Origin: Aliiglaciecola sp. M165
Lineage (GTDB): Bacteria > Pseudomonadota > Gammaproteobacteria > Enterobacterales > Alteromonadaceae
Assembly (NCBI RefSeq): GCF_007197995.1
Contig: NZ_VKKH01000001.1
Coordinates: forward strand, 248,001-312,000
DNA: 64,000 nucleotides
Reading direction: 5' to 3'
Shown here: piece by piece, positions 1 to 7,742 of the stretch
Position numbering within the stretch: the stretch's first letter is position 1
Layout of the letters: the number at the start of each line of letters is the position of its first letter
Notes under the pieces: generated by a model
Seen by the model: the letters and a program-made list of their open reading frames with translations, nothing else
What the model was told of the DNA's origin: nothing
Database searches by the model: none
Position numbers and translations under genes: made by a program

Positions 1-127
1 ACGAGACCGTCTTAGCTCAAAATGACAGCGCAATACTTGCGATCCTGTTGTTTGCTCGTATAGTCTTGCAGACCAGCATAAAAGCAATCTTAATCATCAA
101 TATGGTGGCATTTAGGAGTAGCAAAGT

Positions 128-1549
128 TTGAAAATTCTGTTTGTTGTTTCAGAAGTCCAGGATCTTGCCAAGACAGGCGGTCTAGCTGATGTCGCAAAGT
201 CTTTGCCTATTGAGCTGAAAAAGCTTGGGCACGAAGTCATTATAGTGATGCCATTTTATAAATTGATTGAAGACAATCATGAAGCCAAAACAGTAGTTGA
301 TGAGCATACGATTCATGCTTACGACAGGGCTTATTCATTTGGTGTTCGTCAGGTATACATTGAAGATGTACCCGTTTATTGCGTCGCCCATGCAGACTTT
401 TTCTCTCGAAATGGTTTTTATACCGATGGCTACCATGCCTACCCAGACAATGCTGAAAGGTTCGCATTTTTTGCAGATGCTGCTCTGCATACCGCGAAGT
501 TGTTAGAATTCCAACCTGACATTGTGCATTGCAATGACTGGCACACCGCTTTAACACCTTATTTTTTGCGTACCGACAACAGTGGATTTTTTAAAGACAG
601 TAAAAGCATTTTGACCATTCACAATGGTGCTTTTCATGGTACGCATCGTTTGGACGAAATTCCCTATTTACACCCGCATAAAGCGTTACACAGCCAACTT
701 GACGGAGACGCAGTTAACTTTCTTCGGATTGGTATTCGTTATGCTGACAAAATCAATACGGTAAGTCCAAATTATGCCAGTGAGTTGTTAACCACTCTTG
801 GCAGCCACATGCTGTATAACGAGTTTCAAGCGCGCCGCAAGGATGTCTCTGGAATTTTGAATGGGTGCGATTATAGCGAATGGGATCCGGCGACTGATAA
901 GCTATTGCCAACTAATTATGATGTTGAGTCACTGCAAGGCAAAGGATCCTGCAAGCGGTCATTACAAATTAAAGCCGGGTTACCTGAAAATAGTTCAGTA
1001 CCATTAATCGGTATGGTTTGCCGATTAACGGAGCAAAAGGGATTTGGCTATATCCTGCCCATTCTCGAAGACCTATTACAACACAATGTGCAGCTATTAA
1101 TTGTAGGTACGGGCGATCCTTCAATAAGCGAGGTTTTGCATCGACACGCGTTGATCCATCCCGACAAATTTATTTTTATCGAGACATTCAGTGAAGAGCT
1201 GGCGCACCTATTGGAAGCCGGAAGTGATTTCTTTTTAATGCCTTCTCTTTTCGAGCCTTGTGGATTGAATCAGATGTACAGCCTGGCCTATGGAACTTTG
1301 CCGATAGTCCGTGCTGTAGGAGGATTAAAAGACACGGTGATTGATTTGAAGGAACAACCGGACCAATCGACTGGTTTTGTATTTGACCAGCCTGACAGCA
1401 CCGCGCTACTTAGCTGCATTTTACGTGCACTTTTACACTATTACGAATATCCGCAGAGTTTTGCTAAAATGAAAAAGCGAGCAATGCATACAAAATTCAC
1501 TTGGCATCAAGCTGCGCTCGACTATCAAGAGTTGTATGAGTCATGTTGA
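128..1549 (+). CDS. glgA: Glycogen synthase (ADP-glucose type, GT5)
   Basis: Transfers glucose from ADP-glucose to the growing alpha-1,4-glucan in the cytoplasm. The 473-residue length matches bacterial GlgA (about 477). The N-terminal Rossmann half carries the nucleotide-binding KTGGLADV motif at residues 15-22, and NDWHT lies near residue 136. The C-terminal half has the GT5 signature EPCGLNQMYSLAYG starting at about E376. The start is TTG at 128, chosen because AGGAG lies 9 nt upstream (114-118) and the protein begins directly with the conserved MKILFVVSE strand. No other glycogen gene is visible; glgC or glgB could lie left of the window. The next gene starts inside the last codons. Bases 1-127 hold no recognisable gene; a short frame ending at base 25 could be the tail of an upstream one. 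Confidence 0.95.
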   Translation: MKILFVVSEVQDLAKTGGLADVAKSLPIELKKLGHEVIIVMPFYKLIEDNHEAKTVVDEHTIHAYDRAYSFGVRQVYIEDVPVYCVAHADFFSRNGFYTDGYHAYPDNAERFAFFADAALHTAKLLEFQPDIVHCNDWHTALTPYFLRTDNSGFFKDSKSILTIHNGAFHGTHRLDEIPYLHPHKALHSQLDGDAVNFLRIGIRYADKINTVSPNYASELLTTLGSHMLYNEFQARRKDVSGILNGCDYSEWDPATDKLLPTNYDVESLQGKGSCKRSLQIKAGLPENSSVPLIGMVCRLTEQKGFGYILPILEDLLQHNVQLLIVGTGDPSISEVLHRHALIHPDKFIFIETFSEELAHLLEAGSDFFLMPSLFEPCGLNQMYSLAYGTLPIVRAVGGLKDTVIDLKEQPDQSTGFVFDQPDSTALLSCILRALLHYYEYPQSFAKMKKRAMHTKFTWHQAALDYQELYESC

Positions 1550-1884
1550 AAAAACAAAAATTAAAATTCAGCCTGGCTTTCGGCTTAGCGTTTTCCTTGT
1601 TTAGTCAAAACTCCTATTCTCAAGAAATGCCTGAACAATGTGTCCAGTTGCCGCAGCGAACCCAGGTTTGCCCGAACTTGTTATACAAAAGGGCTTCTTT
1701 GAGTCTTCCTTCGTTAAACGTGATTGAAGGCGAAATGGTGTGTATTTGCATGGCAGATTTCCAGTCAATAAGAATTGCAGCAGCAACAGAGCAAGGCAAA
1801 ATCGATGAATTAATTGAACTAGGTAGATTGGCAAATCAACTTAGTATAAGTGAGTCTGATTTTGTCTCGCTAATTAGGGATTAA
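1543..1884 (+). CDS. Small exported protein of unknown function
   Basis: A 113-residue protein I do not recognise. A basic N-terminus (MLKKQKLKF) and a hydrophobic stretch ending SQNSYSQ look like a cleavable signal peptide with the cut near residue 26, so it is probably periplasmic. The mature part has four cysteines (CVQLPQRTQVC, then CIC), enough for two disulfides or a metal site, and an acidic helical tail. Its ATG overlaps the last 7 nt of glgA, which indicates translational coupling, although the product shows no link to glycogen. The coupled start, the signal peptide and an uninterrupted frame support a real gene. Confidence 0.7.
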   Translation: MLKKQKLKFSLAFGLAFSLFSQNSYSQEMPEQCVQLPQRTQVCPNLLYKRASLSLPSLNVIEGEMVCICMADFQSIRIAAATEQGKIDELIELGRLANQLSISESDFVSLIRD

Positions 1885-2012
1885 TCACTGCCGCTTTTCA
1901 CTTTTGCCATTGATTTTTTTACTATTTCCATCAAAAAGTTTCCTTTTTATTGGTTTTATATCAATATTAGAGTCACTGCTGAAAATAACGAGCGCAACCT
2001 AAGTTCGAATCA

Positions 2013-3680
2013 ATGTCAGGCGAAGCTAAGTTTCTGTCAATCAAAACACTGATAGTGTGGGTGGTCATGGCCATCACCACCTTAGCCCTCGTGGTCACTG
2101 CGAGTATCTCGTTAATCAACCAAATCACTAACTACAAAAGTAAGCTTATCGATCAAGTTAACGTTTATTCGGAGCTTATCGGTAACAATGCAATTGCCAG
2201 CCTGGAGTTTGACGATAATATTGTTGAGGCGGAAAATCTCAAACGCTTAGAAGCTGCACCATTTATTGAAATAGTGCATATTTATCGGGCGAACGAGAAC
2301 AGCGATCCAACCTTTTTCGCAAGCTATAACCGTGAAGGACAAGCGCCCGCTCCACAAATGTGGCATCGGCTCGAACAATTGCGCGAGCCAGTGCTAACCG
2401 GCAGCCATTTCGAGTTGATTAAACCCATAGTCGTTTCACAAAATACCGATGACATCGTTGAACAGAAAATAATAGGATATGTTTACGTAAGGGCCTCCGC
2501 CGATATTCTTAATGAGCTTACCGCAAGCTCGATCATTACCACCTTGACGGCTTTAGTGGTTATTCTGATTATTTGTTATTTCTTGACTCTTAAATTACAA
2601 AAAGCCCTGGCTGATCCCATTACAGACTTGGTTTCGCTAGTGCAGAGAGTCTCACGTCAACGGGATTACGAAGGCAGAGCAGAAAAAACCAATATCAAAG
2701 AGTTAGATATATTAGCAATAGCCTTCAACGACATGCTAGATCGCACTCAACATTATCTGAAGGAACGGGATAGAGCTGAAGAAGAACAACAAAAATTACA
2801 AACTAGCCTCGAAGAAAAAGTTGAACAACGCACCTTGGCATTAAAAGAGGCCAACCAAGAACTCATTCAAACCCTTGAAAAATTGCACCAATTCCAACGC
2901 CAGATGGTTCAAAATGAAAAAATGGCCTCGCTTGGAGATATGGTCGCTGGCGTCGCTCATGAGGTCAACACGCCAATTGGATTGGGCGTAACGGCTTCTA
3001 CGATGATGTTGGACAGACTGACACAAATCGAAAAGGAATTTACTGACAAGAGCTTGAAGGCCAGCACGCTGTCGAAGTTTATTTCTGAAGGTCAGGAAAA
3101 CCTAAATATTATCTATCGCAACTTAAACCGTGCAGCAGAACTTATTTCCAGTTTTAAGCAGGTTGCAGTGGATCAATCAACCGAGACAAACAGAGTCTTT
3201 TCTTTTGCACAGTTGATGGACGAAATTCTTCTATCAATGCGCCCCAAGCTAAAGAAATTTCAGCATGAAATTGCCCTGCATTGCGAGCAGGATCTATTTA
3301 TAGAAACGAAAGCCGGACCGATTAACCAAATCATGATGAACTTGATCATGAATTCCATCATTCATGGTTTTGAGAATAAACCCCAAGGCAAAATTGATAT
3401 TTTTGTCGATATGGTGACCCCAAATAAAATTAGTATTCGTTATTTGGACAATGGTAAAGGGATCCCAGAGCACTTAAGAAAACGTATTTTCGATCCCTTT
3501 GTAACGACAAAACGTGGTCAAGGCGGGAGCGGCTTGGGGATGCACTTGGTTTATAATCTGGTAACACAAGCCTTAAATGGCTCGATTACAATTACTAGCG
3601 AAGAAGGCAAGGGAGTCGAATTTAATATATTGTTTCCGGTGCGCAAAGTCGATGCAGAAACGTTGGCAAAGAGTTCGTAA
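2013..3680 (+). CDS. Membrane sensor histidine kinase with CHASE8-type periplasmic domain
   Basis: A 555-residue inner-membrane kinase. TM1 spans about residues 12-35. A periplasmic domain of about 130 residues contains IASLEFDD, typical of CHASE8 sensors (the domain also found in the diguanylate cyclase YfiN). TM2 is at about 170-192, followed by HAMP and a coiled coil rich in Glu and Gln (about 245-300). The H-box is GVAHEVNTPIG with the phospho-acceptor His316. The ATPase domain has the N-box (NLIMNSIIHG), G1 (DNGKGIPE), the F-box (FDPFVTTK) and the G2 motif GSGLGMHLV. No receiver or Hpt domain follows. The stop overlaps the start of the YfiR-like gene by 1 nt, so the two are translated together and YfiR may control this sensor in the periplasm. 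The cognate regulator is unknown; arcA lies directly downstream. Confidence 0.9.
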   Translation: MSGEAKFLSIKTLIVWVVMAITTLALVVTASISLINQITNYKSKLIDQVNVYSELIGNNAIASLEFDDNIVEAENLKRLEAAPFIEIVHIYRANENSDPTFFASYNREGQAPAPQMWHRLEQLREPVLTGSHFELIKPIVVSQNTDDIVEQKIIGYVYVRASADILNELTASSIITTLTALVVILIICYFLTLKLQKALADPITDLVSLVQRVSRQRDYEGRAEKTNIKELDILAIAFNDMLDRTQHYLKERDRAEEEQQKLQTSLEEKVEQRTLALKEANQELIQTLEKLHQFQRQMVQNEKMASLGDMVAGVAHEVNTPIGLGVTASTMMLDRLTQIEKEFTDKSLKASTLSKFISEGQENLNIIYRNLNRAAELISSFKQVAVDQSTETNRVFSFAQLMDEILLSMRPKLKKFQHEIALHCEQDLFIETKAGPINQIMMNLIMNSIIHGFENKPQGKIDIFVDMVTPNKISIRYLDNGKGIPEHLRKRIFDPFVTTKRGQGGSGLGMHLVYNLVTQALNGSITITSEEGKGVEFNILFPVRKVDAETLAKSS

Positions 3681-4219
3681 TGATTATTTATTACCGAATC
3701 ATAGTTATTGTCTGTGCGTTACTGTGTAGCCTAAAATTGTTCGCCCAAGCGCAACCTAACAACGAATCAGCGACAAAAATCCGTGCAACCTTCATGTTTC
3801 ACATCGTAAATTATTCTCGCTGGCAATCTGAATTTGCTGAATTGACTTTTTGCGTGTTGGAAGAGCGCCAATCACAAAAATATTTTTCGATGTTAACCAG
3901 CAATGAATTTAAAGGTGCGAGTGAAAAACCAATCTCAATTCTAAATGTGGATCGAATAGAAGATACCTTGGAAAAGCAGTGCAACTATTTGTTCGTAGAT
4001 AGTGTCAATGAATCAGATGACGTTTTTCAACAACTGAATGAACTTGAGCGATCCGTTGTCAGTATTGGTGAAACCTCTCGATTTGTCGATCGAGGGGGGA
4101 TGATGAGTTTGGTAGAAGAATTCAAAAAGATAAAAATCTATATAAATCGAGACAAGTATAAAAGTGCACCGACTAAATTCAGTGCGCGCTTGCTTAAGTA
4201 CGCAAAATTTACTGGATAA
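3680..4219 (+). CDS. YfiR-family periplasmic protein (DUF4154)
   Basis: A 179-residue exported protein. The signal peptide is MIIYYRIIVIVCALLCSLKL and the cut is near FAQA-Q. The mature chain follows the DUF4154/YfiR pattern: a start resembling KAAFIYNFAKFVEWP (here ATFMFHIVNYSRWQ), a first strand LTFCVLEE, a second QCNYLFVD, and the family ending around SRFVDRGGMMSLVEEFKKIKI then KFSARLLKYAK. Cys58 and Cys101 fall where the conserved disulfide of YfiR is expected; a second, distal Cys pair is absent. In Pseudomonas, YfiR is a periplasmic repressor that acts on the CHASE8 domain of YfiN. Here it is coupled by TAATG to a CHASE8 histidine kinase instead, so I infer that it controls that kinase. 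There is no yfiB-like lipoprotein next to it. Confidence 0.85.
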   Translation: MIIYYRIIVIVCALLCSLKLFAQAQPNNESATKIRATFMFHIVNYSRWQSEFAELTFCVLEERQSQKYFSMLTSNEFKGASEKPISILNVDRIEDTLEKQCNYLFVDSVNESDDVFQQLNELERSVVSIGETSRFVDRGGMMSLVEEFKKIKIYINRDKYKSAPTKFSARLLKYAKFTG

Positions 4220-4283
4220 TCCCCTGATTTAGCGATATTTTCTGTTAAACTACTTGTATCACAAATGAGATGGTAAAAAGACG

Positions 4284-4988
4284 ATGACCCCAAACATACT
4301 AATAGTTGAAGATGAAGTTGTTACTCGAACAACCTTGAAGAGTTTGTTTGAGGCTGAAGGATACAATGTATTCGAAGCAGAAGATGGCAGTGAGATGCAC
4401 GATTACTTCGAAAATAATAACATCAATCTTGTCATAATGGATATTAACCTGCCGGGTAAAAATGGCTTAATATTGGCTCGAGAAGTCAGAGACAGAAAGA
4501 ACGTAGGTCTTATCTTTTTGACGGGCAGAGACAATGATGTAGACCGGATCCTTGGATTGGAAATTGGTGCTGATGATTACTTAACAAAACCCTTCAACCC
4601 TCGAGAGCTTACGATTAGAGCGCGTAACTTGTTAAACCGCACTTCCAGCAGTGGTGATGACGACGATCTGCCAAGTCGTGTGAGCTTCAATGGTTGGATT
4701 CTAGATGGTGACAGTCGCAGCCTGATCTCTCCTAGCCAAAATGAGTTCCGTTTACCGCGCAGTGAGTTTCGCGCCCTGCACCTGTTCTTAAGTAACCCAG
4801 GTAAAATCCTAACTCGTGAACAGCTGATCATGGAGATGACCGGAAGAGAATTACGTCCTAACGACCGCACTGTAGATGTAACCATTAGACGTATTCGTAA
4901 ACACTTTGAATCTGAGGTCGACTCAGAAGATTTAATCGTCACCATTCATGGTGAAGGCTATCGATTCTGTGGTTCTGTGGATGTCTAG
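4284..4988 (+). CDS. arcA: Aerobic respiration control response regulator ArcA
   Basis: An OmpR-family regulator of 234 residues, very similar along its length to E. coli ArcA as I know it. The receiver has the acidic pair E9/D10, the phospho-acceptor Asp53 in [12 protein letters not shown], and the [20 protein letters not shown] segment with the conserved Lys. The C-terminal winged helix contains [20 protein letters not shown] and ends [10 protein letters not shown]. ArcA represses or activates central-metabolism and respiration genes according to redox state. It lies 64 nt after the yfiR-like gene and is followed by a strong terminator, so it is either the last gene of that unit or has its own promoter in the gap. 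No ArcB hybrid kinase is present in the window; the upstream kinase lacks the ArcB receiver and Hpt modules. Confidence 0.95.
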   Translation: MTPNILIVEDEVVTRTTLKSLFEAEGYNVFEAEDGSEMHDYFENNNINLVIMDINLPGKNGLILAREVRDRKNVGLIFLTGRDNDVDRILGLEIGADDYLTKPFNPRELTIRARNLLNRTSSSGDDDDLPSRVSFNGWILDGDSRSLISPSQNEFRLPRSEFRALHLFLSNPGKILTREQLIMEMTGRELRPNDRTVDVTIRRIRKHFESEVDSEDLIVTIHGEGYRFCGSVDV

Positions 4989-5010
4989 TGGAAGCCACTG
5001 ATTAGCAAAC

Positions 5011-5036
5011 AAAAAAGGCCGTTTACGGCCTTTTTT
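5011..5036 (+). terminator. Rho-independent terminator after arcA
   Basis: AAAAAAGGCCG then TTTA then CGGCCTTTTTT: a GC-rich stem with a short loop and A/T tracts on both sides, 22 nt after the arcA stop. It would end transcription from the left, and its symmetry would let it work in both directions. Confidence 0.9.
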
Positions 5037-5101
5037 AATGTCTCGGTGAACAAACTTATATGTAGTAGCTCATTAATCTGACACTTTTGGTGGAAAGCTT
5101 C

Positions 5102-5156
5102 GACTTAACCTGACAGGCGGCATTAGTCAAGGAGCGGTTAGTCAGGTTTTCAAGTC
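5102..5156. repeat. Long inverted repeat in the arcA-XRE gap
   Basis: GACTT-AACCTGAC (5102-5114) is matched by GTCAGGTT-TTC-AAGTC (5141-5156). This gives 8 plus 5 complementary pairs with one 3-nt bulge and a 26-nt loop. It lies about 145 nt upstream of the XRE-type gene and after the arcA terminator. There is no T tract, so it is not a classical terminator. It could be an operator, a structured RNA or the remains of a mobile-element end. Nothing else is visible in 4989-5301. Confidence 0.55.
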
Positions 5157-5301
5157 TGGACATCAACTTATGTGTTAAACAGTGAGTTGGCACCTTCCTG
5201 TAGCTATACTGTCACCTTAATGTCGGGCTATTGACGTGTTTAATTTAGCGCGAAGATCCTATAGTAATACTTGAGTGTAAACTGCAAGGAAACACTAAAT
5301 T

Positions 5302-5985
5302 ATGAAGGATACTAATTCGATTAAAGTTGAGCGTTTAAAGAAAGGTTGGACTCAGGCGCAATTAGCTGAGATAACAGGATTAAGTGAACGCACAATTCAG
5401 CGACTGGAGAATGGAGCGCAACCATCCATTGAGTCATTAAATGCACTGGCAACTGTGTTTGAAGTGGATTTAAAATCTTTTGAATCATCCAATCTGAGGA
5501 AACATTTTTCAGCCCCTATCGATCGAAAGTTGCTCACGGCATTTATTGTGCTTTGGCTTCTTATAATGGCTATTGAGTTTTTTAGCACCGGCACACCGTT
5601 TATATCAATTTTCTTTGTTACATTAACCTACTTAGTTTTTTCTATACAGGGTTATAGCGTTATTGATAATAGGTTACTAATTCACCATATAGGGTGGAGT
5701 AGCAATTTTGACCTAAGTTCACTATCGAGTATTGAAGTAAATCCATATGTAATGATGGGAGCGATCAGAATTTTTGGTGTAAGTGCATTATTTGTTTCTA
5801 CTGGTCGTTTTAGAAGCAATGTTATCGGCAAATTCAAAGCGTACATAACAAATCCTAAAAATGGCTTAGTGCTTAGGTTTGATGATGAACAAATTGTTAT
5901 CACTCCCGATGATCCTGAAGCCATGCATGCAAGCATCGAAGAAAGCATTAGTAGATTTAAAGCTGGAAAGCTATCAGTTCTATAG
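5302..5985 (+). CDS. XRE-type HTH protein with two membrane helices and a bacterial PH-like domain
   Basis: A 227-residue protein. Residues 8-55 form a Cro/CI-type helix-turn-helix (LKKGWTQAQLAEITGLS, then ERTIQRLENG, then SIESLNALATVF). Two hydrophobic helices follow at about 73-93 and 98-120. The C-terminal part, VNPYVMMGAIRIFGVSALF, then GRFR and later KAYITNPKNGLVLRF and VITPDDPEAM, resembles the bacterial PH-like family (bPH_5 type). It would be a DNA-binding protein tethered to the membrane with its PH-like part on the same side. AAGGAAA lies about 10 nt before the ATG. The next gene is convergent, so this is a single-gene unit. The target is unknown; the hairpin at 5102-5156 is a possible operator. 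Confidence 0.8.
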   Translation: MKDTNSIKVERLKKGWTQAQLAEITGLSERTIQRLENGAQPSIESLNALATVFEVDLKSFESSNLRKHFSAPIDRKLLTAFIVLWLLIMAIEFFSTGTPFISIFFVTLTYLVFSIQGYSVIDNRLLIHHIGWSSNFDLSSLSSIEVNPYVMMGAIRIFGVSALFVSTGRFRSNVIGKFKAYITNPKNGLVLRFDDEQIVITPDDPEAMHASIEESISRFKAGKLSVL

Positions 5986-6279
5986 ACAGTGCAAAGGATT
6001 CGATGATATGGATTGGTCGAAAAAACTTCAATTGGAGGTGGCTGAGGTGAAAGTAACATCGAACAACCTAGTGCGATTCATAGGTCGCTTTCAATAACTG
6101 TTTTGTCCGTGGTGGGGACGTACACTTAAAAGAAACTATCCGCTTACCTTTTGCCAATTCTTACCATCAGGAATCTAGACTTTGAGCGGCGGCTTCACGT
6201 ACTTTGCCGTCCTAAAGCCATTGGCGACAGGCACAAATAGACAAAGAGCAGACATTCAATGGACAAAGCAAAGGAGCAA
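5986..6279. other. Gap between convergent genes, no feature recognised
   Basis: 294 nt between the ends of the XRE-type gene and the protease gene. Short open frames cross it on both strands, but none has a ribosome-binding site or recognisable protein. No clear terminator hairpin was found for either gene. Confidence 0.5.
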
Positions 6280-7179
6280 TTACACGTCCTTCATGATTTG
6301 TTTCTTAAGTGCTAACTGGTTTAAAGCATTGACGATTTCTTCTTCTCTCTTATCTACCAGGGGAACCAGCTCTTTCAACTTTTGTGATGAAACCACAAGT
6401 CCTAAATTGTTTGGAATATTCGAACGAACTTGGAGCTTGGATTGCGCTATTGGGACCTCAACAACATCTCCAGTTGCAGTATGCTGTGGTCCTGCATATA
6501 GAATACCTAAGAACTTAAATAGCCCCTTGCCCATTTGATATGCCCCCGATTTTGATTGTGTCCCAAGAGGGTTGTACAAAAATACTGGGGAACCGCTGGA
6601 ACCAGGAAAACATGCAGCATCAATCAAAAACACAGGTTTATTATTCCAGTTGAGGGCCGGATCTGTAGAAGTTACACCTTTGCGAATCACCGGTTGATTG
6701 TTGTGTTCATCCCATATTCCATTTGGATAACCAACCATTACAATATCTTGCACAGCAGCTAAATCGTTTAGTTCTTCTATAGTAGGAATTGTTTCAAACC
6801 CCATTTGGCCGTAATAGTAATAACGGCCTTTTTCACCCCTCATTCGAAGTGTCGGACTTAAAACGAAAGCGCATAAATCAACATCTTCTTCTGGATGACG
6901 AATCAAAAAAGCTTCAAACCCACTAATAGTTATTTTTTCAGGAGGTATATTCATAGGCATGTTATTTTCGTCTTTTCTAGTCAAGAAGATTGAAAAAGAT
7001 TTTGCCCCTTCGAGAACATGCTTATTTGTAATTAATACAATCGTTTGCAGATTATCTTTTTGAGAGATGGCGAAGAAGAAGCCGGTTCCAGTTGTCATAC
7101 CTCCAGAACTTAACGTGGTTTCAATTCGGGTTGTACAAAAACGCATCCATTCTGACTTTGATACAAGCTTTTGAGCCAA
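6280..7179 (-). CDS. Cytoplasmic trypsin-like serine protease
   Basis: A 299-residue protein with the chymotrypsin-fold triad: His54 in LITNKHVLEG, Asp101 in DVDLCAFVL, and Ser195 in AACFPGSSGSPVF. The oxyanion-loop glycines and the following SPVF strand are intact, so it should be active. There is no signal peptide, membrane helix or PDZ domain, unlike DegP/DegQ/DegS, so it probably works in the cytoplasm. The start is TTG at 7179, supported by AAGGAGG about 6 nt upstream. It is divergent from the membrane protein at 7743, with a 563-nt repeat-rich spacer between them. Stand-alone or fused trypsin-like domains of this kind occur in bacterial defence and signalling genes, but no partner domain here proves such a role. 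Confidence 0.82.
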   Translation of the reverse strand: MAQKLVSKSEWMRFCTTRIETTLSSGGMTTGTGFFFAISQKDNLQTIVLITNKHVLEGAKSFSIFLTRKDENNMPMNIPPEKITISGFEAFLIRHPEEDVDLCAFVLSPTLRMRGEKGRYYYYGQMGFETIPTIEELNDLAAVQDIVMVGYPNGIWDEHNNQPVIRKGVTSTDPALNWNNKPVFLIDAACFPGSSGSPVFLYNPLGTQSKSGAYQMGKGLFKFLGILYAGPQHTATGDVVEVPIAQSKLQVRSNIPNNLGLVVSSQKLKELVPLVDKREEEIVNALNQLALKKQIMKDV

Positions 7180-7270
7180 ACTATCCTCCTTGATATTAAC
7201 ATTTTAGGATGCGCTCCTAGACAAACGCATATAAATCAAACACTACTGCCATTGTATAGCTTAACATTGT

Positions 7271-7350
7271 CAGTTCATACAGATTGCAGATGAGTAATAA
7301 AGTCTCATACTAAGTATTAAAGTATCATACTGAGGAATATAGTTTCATAC
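7271..7350 (+). repeat. Iteron-like direct repeats AGTNTCATAC
   Basis: Four related 10-mers: CAGTTCATAC at 7271, AGTCTCATAC at 7301, AGTATCATAC at 7321 and AGTTTCATAC at 7341. The last three have an exact 20-bp period and are each followed by T. A two-turn period on one face of the helix suggests cooperative protein binding. They lie about 100-170 bp upstream of the protease start. No replication gene is nearby, so an operator is more likely than an origin. Confidence 0.6.
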
Positions 7351-7460
7351 TGGCAAAAAGCAGCATTAGACAATTTGCGGCCCGTCAATGAGTAGTTTGT
7401 CCTCTAATTCCAAGTGGCGCTTTCGCCGCAAAAAGGACATACACGCGAATACGGCTGAAA

Positions 7461-7490
7461 CCTCTAATTATGGATGTGACTAATTAGGGG
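7461..7490. repeat. Inverted repeat CCTCTAATTA / TAATTAGGGG
   Basis: The 10-nt arms at 7461-7470 and 7481-7490 surround the 10-nt spacer TGGATGTGAC. There is one mismatch, which would be a G-U pair in RNA. Flanking GAAA and TTTA-like bases extend the symmetry with a bulge. A dimeric regulator site is possible. Confidence 0.5.
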
Positions 7491-7540
7491 AGGTTTACAC
7501 CAGAACATAAGTTGCACTCAACTATCCTAGGGGGGTCAAG

Positions 7541-7608
7541 CACATACATGTAATATTTGTTCTGTATGTGTATACTCTATTGAACGATTAGTTCAAAGTA
7601 ACTAGTTA
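7541..7608. promoter_or_regulatory. Cluster of palindromes upstream of the membrane-protein gene
   Basis: Three perfect symmetric elements lie in 68 bp. CACATACA (7541-7548) pairs with TGTATGTG (7563-7570). TGAAC (7581-7585) pairs with GTTCA (7591-7595). TAACTAGTTA (7599-7608) is self-complementary. They end 135 bp before the GTG start of the rightward gene, in the range expected for operators around its promoter. No strong -35/-10 pair could be fixed by eye. Confidence 0.5.
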
Positions 7609-7742
7609 GCCAATGGAAGGATTTTGGGAAGAATGGAACCAAACTTTGAGCTACTGAAACAGCACATACTCCCCCTTTCAAATTCTCAAGTATTCCAGAT
7701 AGCTAAAGATGACAGATAGAATTTAGAGAAAAGGAGATATGC

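Larger units (their letters stand above)
7180..7742. other. 563-nt divergent intergenic region rich in repeats and palindromes
   Basis: No credible gene lies here. It holds the ribosome-binding site of the leftward protease (7186-7192), the AGTNTCATAC repeat series (7271-7350), an inverted repeat at 7461-7490 and a palindrome cluster at 7541-7608. It also holds the AAGGAG site (7731-7736) of the rightward gene. The density of symmetric sites suggests a shared regulatory region for both divergent genes. Confidence 0.6.

Noticed and set aside
6182-6538. Open frame of 118 codons opposite the protease
   Set aside because: It overlaps the well-supported protease on the other strand, lacks a ribosome-binding site and has no recognisable domain.
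7271-7350. Possible CRISPR array or replication origin
   Set aside because: The repeats are only 10 nt with 10-nt spacing and there are no cas or rep genes, so neither fits.
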